From Gammaproteobacteria bacterium (GTDB taxonomy: Bacteria > Pseudomonadota > Gammaproteobacteria > Steroidobacterales > GCA-2729495), in contig VGVH01000010.1 of the NCBI GenBank assembly GCA_016874095.1, positions 1 to 64,000 of the forward strand: a stretch of DNA of 64,000 bases, written 5' to 3'. Below, one piece after another: positions 59,568-64,000 of this stretch (position 1 is its first letter; each line of letters opens with the position of its first letter). The notes under the pieces are model-generated. The model was not told where the DNA came from. It made no database searches and saw only the letters and a list, made by a program, of their open reading frames with translations. A program made the translations under genes and the position numbers.

Positions 59568-62500
59568 GAAGTTGCCGCCGCAGGCTGCCGCCGGAACCGG
59601 GCAAGCAACCGGGCCCTGGTGAGTCGTGCCGCAGTCGCCGCTTCGGCCTTGACCGGACCGTAGCCCTTTATGTCGCGCGTGAAGCCGGCCAGCGCGACAG
59701 CGTCGCCATGATTGCCGGCCGCCAGCGCCGCGACGATTTCTTCCACCACTGATTCGTATTCGCCGATCAGCTCCCGCTCGAGCCGGCGATCGGCCGTGTA
59801 ACCGAAGGGGTCGAACGGCGTGCCACGCAGGAACCGCAGGCGCCTGAGGACCCGGAACAGCGGCAGGATCCACGCACCGATGCGTCGCTTGCGTGGCCTT
59901 CCCGCGACGGGATCGTGCCGCGCCAGGCCGGGCGGCGCGAGATGGAAGTTCAGGCGGAAATCACCCGACATGGCCTCGCGGATCTTCTGCAGGAAATCGT
60001 GCGAGCTGAGCAGTCGCGCCACTTCGTACTCATCCTTGTAGGCCAGTACCCGGAAGTACTCTTCCGCCACGGCGACGGCGAGCGGGCCACCGGCCGCGCC
60101 GGTGACGCGCCGCTCCGTGGCTTCGGTGAGCTGCACCAGGCTCTCGTAGCGATGCGCCAGCGCTTCGTCCTGGTAGGCCTCGAGGAATCCGGCGCGCCGC
60201 GCGACCATTGCCTTGAAGCCACCGCTCTCGCGACGCGTTGACTCGAGACCCGCGGCGGCGGCAACAGCCGCGGGATTGGAGGCCGCCAGCCGGCCCCAGC
60301 GGAACGCCGCGGTATTGCGTTCCACCGCGACACCGTTCAAGCGGATCGCTTCCAGCACCGCTTCTTCCGCCAGCGGAACCGCACCCTTTTGCCAGGCGGC
60401 GCCGAGCAGCAGGAAATTCGTCGCGATGGAGTCGCCGACCAGCGCCTGCGTGAGCCGCGCTGCGGGCAGCACCGTCAGCGCGCCTGGTGCCAGCGCGTCT
60501 TCCAGCACGCCTTCCAGGGTGGCTACCGGAACCTGCACATCGCGATCGTGGATGAAACTCGACGGCAGGTCCGCATCGACGTTCACCAGCGCCAGGCTGC
60601 GTCCGAACGCCAGCCGGCTCATCGCCTCGGCGCCGGTTGCCACGAGCAGGTCTCCGCCGATCAGCAGATCCGCTTCAGCCGCCGGGATCCGCGGCGTATG
60701 CACGATGTCTTCGGAGCGGCCGATACGCACGTGGCTCATGACGGCGCCGAACTTCTGCGCGAGACCGGTCTGGTCCATCGTCACGGCGTAGCGCCCATCC
60801 AGATGCGCAGCCATGCCGAGCACGGCGCTCAGCGTGACGACGCCGGTACCGCCGACGCCGGCGATCACGATGCCGTGCGCTTGGCGCAGTACGGGCAGCT
60901 GCGGCGCAGGCAGGCCAGCCACGTCCGGCTGGCGCACCGGGGGCACGCGCAGTTCGCCCCCGGACACGGTGACGAAGCTCGGGCAGAAGCCATTCACGCA
61001 GGACAGATCGCTGTTGCAGCTGTCCTGGTTGATCGTGCGCTTGCGACCGAAATCGGTCTCGAGCGGCGCCACACTGAGACAGTTCGATGCCAGGCCGCAG
61101 TCGCCGCAACCTTCGCAGACCAGCTCGTTGATAAAAGCCCGCTCGGCAACCGCCGGCAGTTTGCCGCGTTTGCGGCGCCTGCGCTTCTCGGTGGCGCACA
61201 TCTGCGCGTAGATCAGCACGGTAACGCCCTTGATCTCCCGCAGCTGCAACTGCACCGCTTCCAGCTCGTCGCGGTGATGGAACGTCACGCCCGCCGGGAA
61301 GAGATGCCGTTCGCCGACAGCATCGGGGTCGTCGCTGACGATCGCAATACGGCCGATGCCCTCGGCGTCGAGCTGCCGCGCGATGCTCGCCACCGTCAAC
61401 CTGCCGTCGACGGGCTGACCGCCGGTCATCGCCACCGCATCGTTGTCGAGCAGCTTGTAGGTGATGTTGACTCCGGCAGCGACAGCCGCGCGGATGGCGA
61501 GCAGCCCCGAGTGGAAGTAGGTGCCGTCACCGAGGTTCTGGAACACATGCGGCGTCGCGGTGAACGGTGCCTGGCCGATCCACGAGACGCCTTCGCCGCC
61601 CATCTGCGTGAAGGTCTCGGTGGAGCGATCCATCCACTGCGCCATGTAGTGGCAGCCTATGCCCGCCATGGCCCGGCTCCCGTCCGGAACGCGCGTGGAG
61701 GTATTGTGCGGACAGCCGGAACAGAAGTACGGCTGCCGCTCGAGAGCGGACGTGGCCGTCGCGAGCGGCGCCTGTGGCCTGCCGAGCGCCGCCAGTCGCG
61801 CGGTCATCCGCTCGCTCGAGTGAAAACGCGCGATGCGCGCACCGATCACGCGCGCGATGAGACCCGCGGTCAGCTCGCCCGCAGGCGGCAACAGCCACTG
61901 GCGGTCCTCGTCGAACTTGCCGATGACACGAGGCCGCGTCACCGGATCCCAGTTGTAGAGCTGTGACTCGAGCTGCGACTCGATGATCGAGCGCTTCTCC
62001 TCGACCACGAGGACTTCCTCCAGTCCGCGTGCGAAGGCCTTCACGCCGACGGCCTCCAGCGGCCACGGCATGCCGACCTTGTAGAGGCGCAGACCGATGT
62101 CCGAGGCGACACGTGCGTCGATCCCCAGGTCGTCGAGCGCCTGGCGAACGTCGAGGTAGCTCTTGCCGGTGGTGATGATGCCGAAGCGGGCCCGCGGGCT
62201 GTCGAATACCAGCCGGTCGACGTTGTTGGCAGCCGCGAATGCCAGCGCCGCCTGTACCTTGTGCCGCTGCAGCCGCAATTCCTGCTCGAGCGGCCGGTCG
62301 GGCCAGCGGATGCCGAGACCGCCGAGCGGCATCGTGTAGCCGACCGGCTGCACGATGCGCACCCGCTGCACGTCGGCGTCCACGGTCCCGGAGGAGTCCA
62401 TCAGCTCCGACGTCGTCTTCAGCGCGACCCAGCAACCGCTGTAACGGGACATCGCCCAGCCGATCACGCCGAAATCGAGCAGGTCCTGCAACCCGGCCGG

Positions 62501-63016
62501 ATGCAGCACGGGCATCATCGATGCGACGAAAACGTGTTCGCTCTGGTGCGGCAGCGTCGACGAACGTGCAGCGTGATCGTCGCCGGCGATGGCGAGTACG
62601 CCGCCCCAGTTGGCGGTGCCGGCCGCGTTGGCGTGGCGGAGCACGTCGCCGCTGCGATCGACGCCCGGCCCCTTGCCGTACCACATGCCGAACACGCCGT
62701 CGTAGGTGGCGCCCGGGAACAGGCCGACCTGCTGGCTACCCCACAGCGCGGTGGCCGCGAGGTCTTCGTTCACGGCGGCCTGGAAACGGACGTGGTGCTC
62801 CTCGAGGTGCGTGCGCGCGCGCCACAGCTGCTGGTCGAGCCCGCCGAGAGGCGAGCCGCGGTAGCCGGTCACGAGGCCCGCGGTGTTGCGGCCATCGGCA
62901 AGGTCGCGCCGCCGCTGCACGAGCAGCAACCGCACGAGCGCCTGCAGCCCGGTCAGGTAGACCATGCCGGAGGCGCGGGTGTATTTGTCCTCGAGGCTGG
63001 TGACTCGCTGCAACAT
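59564..63016 (-). CDS. Indolepyruvate ferredoxin oxidoreductase family protein (fused subunits)
   Basis: GLVTGYRGSPLGGLDQQLWRA; PYFCSGCPHNTSTRVPDGSRAMAGIGCHYMAQWMDR; TQMGGEGVSWIGQAPFT; VIAGVGGTGVVTLSAVLGMAAHLDG. Confidence 0.93.
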   Translation of the reverse strand: MLQRVTSLEDKYTRASGMVYLTGLQALVRLLLVQRRRDLADGRNTAGLVTGYRGSPLGGLDQQLWRARTHLEEHHVRFQAAVNEDLAATALWGSQQVGLFPGATYDGVFGMWYGKGPGVDRSGDVLRHANAAGTANWGGVLAIAGDDHAARSSTLPHQSEHVFVASMMPVLHPAGLQDLLDFGVIGWAMSRYSGCWVALKTTSELMDSSGTVDADVQRVRIVQPVGYTMPLGGLGIRWPDRPLEQELRLQRHKVQAALAFAAANNVDRLVFDSPRARFGIITTGKSYLDVRQALDDLGIDARVASDIGLRLYKVGMPWPLEAVGVKAFARGLEEVLVVEEKRSIIESQLESQLYNWDPVTRPRVIGKFDEDRQWLLPPAGELTAGLIARVIGARIARFHSSERMTARLAALGRPQAPLATATSALERQPYFCSGCPHNTSTRVPDGSRAMAGIGCHYMAQWMDRSTETFTQMGGEGVSWIGQAPFTATPHVFQNLGDGTYFHSGLLAIRAAVAAGVNITYKLLDNDAVAMTGGQPVDGRLTVASIARQLDAEGIGRIAIVSDDPDAVGERHLFPAGVTFHHRDELEAVQLQLREIKGVTVLIYAQMCATEKRRRRKRGKLPAVAERAFINELVCEGCGDCGLASNCLSVAPLETDFGRKRTINQDSCNSDLSCVNGFCPSFVTVSGGELRVPPVRQPDVAGLPAPQLPVLRQAHGIVIAGVGGTGVVTLSAVLGMAAHLDGRYAVTMDQTGLAQKFGAVMSHVRIGRSEDIVHTPRIPAAEADLLIGGDLLVATGAEAMSRLAFGRSLALVNVDADLPSSFIHDRDVQVPVATLEGVLEDALAPGALTVLPAARLTQALVGDSIATNFLLLGAAWQKGAVPLAEEAVLEAIRLNGVAVERNTAAFRWGRLAASNPAAVAAAAGLESTRRESGGFKAMVARRAGFLEAYQDEALAHRYESLVQLTEATERRVTGAAGGPLAVAVAEEYFRVLAYKDEYEVARLLSSHDFLQKIREAMSGDFRLNFHLAPPGLARHDPVAGRPRKRRIGAWILPLFRVLRRLRFLRGTPFDPFGYTADRRLERELIGEYESVVEEIVAALAAGNHGDAVALAGFTRDIKGYGPVKAEAATAARLTRARLLARFRRQPAAATS

Positions 63017-63047
63017 GGGCCGCCCGACCCGTCGGTTGCGCCCTAGC

Positions 63048-64000
63048 CTACTCCAAAGCCGCCCGGGCCGCGGCCTCGGCGAGCGCGCGCTGCGACTCGA
63101 GCGATTCGGCGGCGCGCAGCTGGCTCTCGGCGCGCACCTGGTTATGGTGGCTGCGCGAGGTGAAGCGCACCGGGTCCCAGCCGAAATAGCTTTCGTTCAG
63201 CGCATCGGCGCAGAAACGGGCCGCCAGTTCAATGTAGATCGTGGCGATTGCCGGCACGATCGCCGCCGCCTCCGCCGGTTCGAGACGATTGCCGGCGGCA
63301 TATCCCCGCAGCCCCGCTGCGAGAAGCTCGACGGCGAATCCGGAACGGGCGTCGTCCTCTCCACCCGGGTTGCACCAGGAACGGAATGCGTCGCCGAGTT
63401 CGAGCGGCAACGACATGGGCGCGATCGTGTCGAGGTCGATGAGACAGATCGCGTGGCGCCCGTCGCCGGAGAACAGGATGTTGTTGGCTTTCGGGTCGCC
63501 GTGGACGATGCGCTCGGCTGTCGCGGGCAACGCGGGCAGGCGCGCGGCGGCGGCGAGGATACGCGCGGCCTGGGGCGCGATGTCGCCATGGCGCGGGTGG
63601 CCTCGCCGTGCATCGACCGCCTGCCGGAGCCCCGCCAGGTGACGCTGCGTGTCGTGGACACCCAGGCGGCGCGCACGAAACTCGTGCTTCAGGTCGCGCA
63701 GCGCATGGTGGAACCTTCCGAGCAGCAGGCCGGCCTCGCGCGCCTGATCGGGCGCTGAGAGTCGCTGTAGCGAGTGCCCGTCGACCCAGGTCAGCGCCCT
63801 CCAGACTGCGTCGCCTTCGCGATGCCAGGCTTCGCCCGCGTCGGTGCGCAGGAGCAGCGGTGTCGTTACGCCCCGCGCGGCGAGGTGGCGCGTTATCGCA
63901 TCGATGTCCTCGTTTACCTCGGGCGCGAACAGCGGATTCAACCGCTGCAGCACGAAGCGCCCCCGCGACGGATGCTCGACCAGCAGGGTCTGGTTGATGA
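63048..64000 (-). CDS. Aminoglycoside-phosphotransferase-fold phosphotransferase, partial (N-terminus beyond right edge)
   Basis: IVHGDPKANNILFSGDGRHAICLIDLDTIAPMSLPLELGDAFRSWCNPGGED; upstream of the listed ORF the frame stays open to the edge (NQTLLVEHPSRGRFVLQRLNPLF). Confidence 0.88.
   Translation of the reverse strand, partial: INQTLLVEHPSRGRFVLQRLNPLFAPEVNEDIDAITRHLAARGVTTPLLLRTDAGEAWHREGDAVWRALTWVDGHSLQRLSAPDQAREAGLLLGRFHHALRDLKHEFRARRLGVHDTQRHLAGLRQAVDARRGHPRHGDIAPQAARILAAAARLPALPATAERIVHGDPKANNILFSGDGRHAICLIDLDTIAPMSLPLELGDAFRSWCNPGGEDDARSGFAVELLAAGLRGYAAGNRLEPAEAAAIVPAIATIYIELAARFCADALNESYFGWDPVRFTSRSHHNQVRAESQLRAAESLESQRALAEAAARAALE

Overview
The window is high-GC and probably gammaproteobacterial (judged from gene content; not verified). 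It is almost entirely coding. I recognised no rRNA, tRNA, CRISPR array or intact transposase. Main blocks: (1) 1-2730(-): a large exported multidomain protein running off the left edge. It is absent from the ORF track because its stop lies outside the window. (2) 3112-7621: a methyltransferase, a subtilase with a GlyGly-CTERM-like tail, an aldehyde dehydrogenase and a pterin carbinolamine dehydratase. (3) 9391-21320(-): a tightly packed co-directional cluster, my main candidate for an undescribed system. It encodes three lipoproteins, a Hanks-type Ser/Thr kinase, an FHA-like/PEGA/FGE-fold membrane protein, a small exported protein, a MotA/TolQ/ExbB-type channel protein, a putative actin-fold + FHA protein, and two VWA proteins whose single N-terminal TM helix resembles the ExbD/TolR/MotB TM helix. 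(4) 21449-26478: fatty acid/acyl-CoA genes and an S46 peptidase. (5) 26636-34779: isoprenoid/carotenoid genes, with an HMG-CoA reductase-mevalonate kinase single-ORF fusion, idi, an SDR and crtB/crtI/crtY. (6) 34949-44479: Hsp20 with a sigma32-like promoter, a PLP transsulfuration enzyme, acyl-CoA dehydrogenase, a glutamine synthetase family protein, an internally shortened RidA-like ORF, purU and DAHP synthase. (7) 44598-57892: a catabolic-looking cluster with two Rieske oxygenases, duplicated cupin-like proteins, a deacetylase-fold protein, an isochorismatase-fold protein, a molybdopterin subunit and a flavoprotein ending in two CxxCH motifs. (8) MFS, indolepyruvate:ferredoxin oxidoreductase and a phosphotransferase at the right end. 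Four palindromic intergenic elements of three sequence families sit exactly at gene 3' ends and in two cases supply the stop codon.
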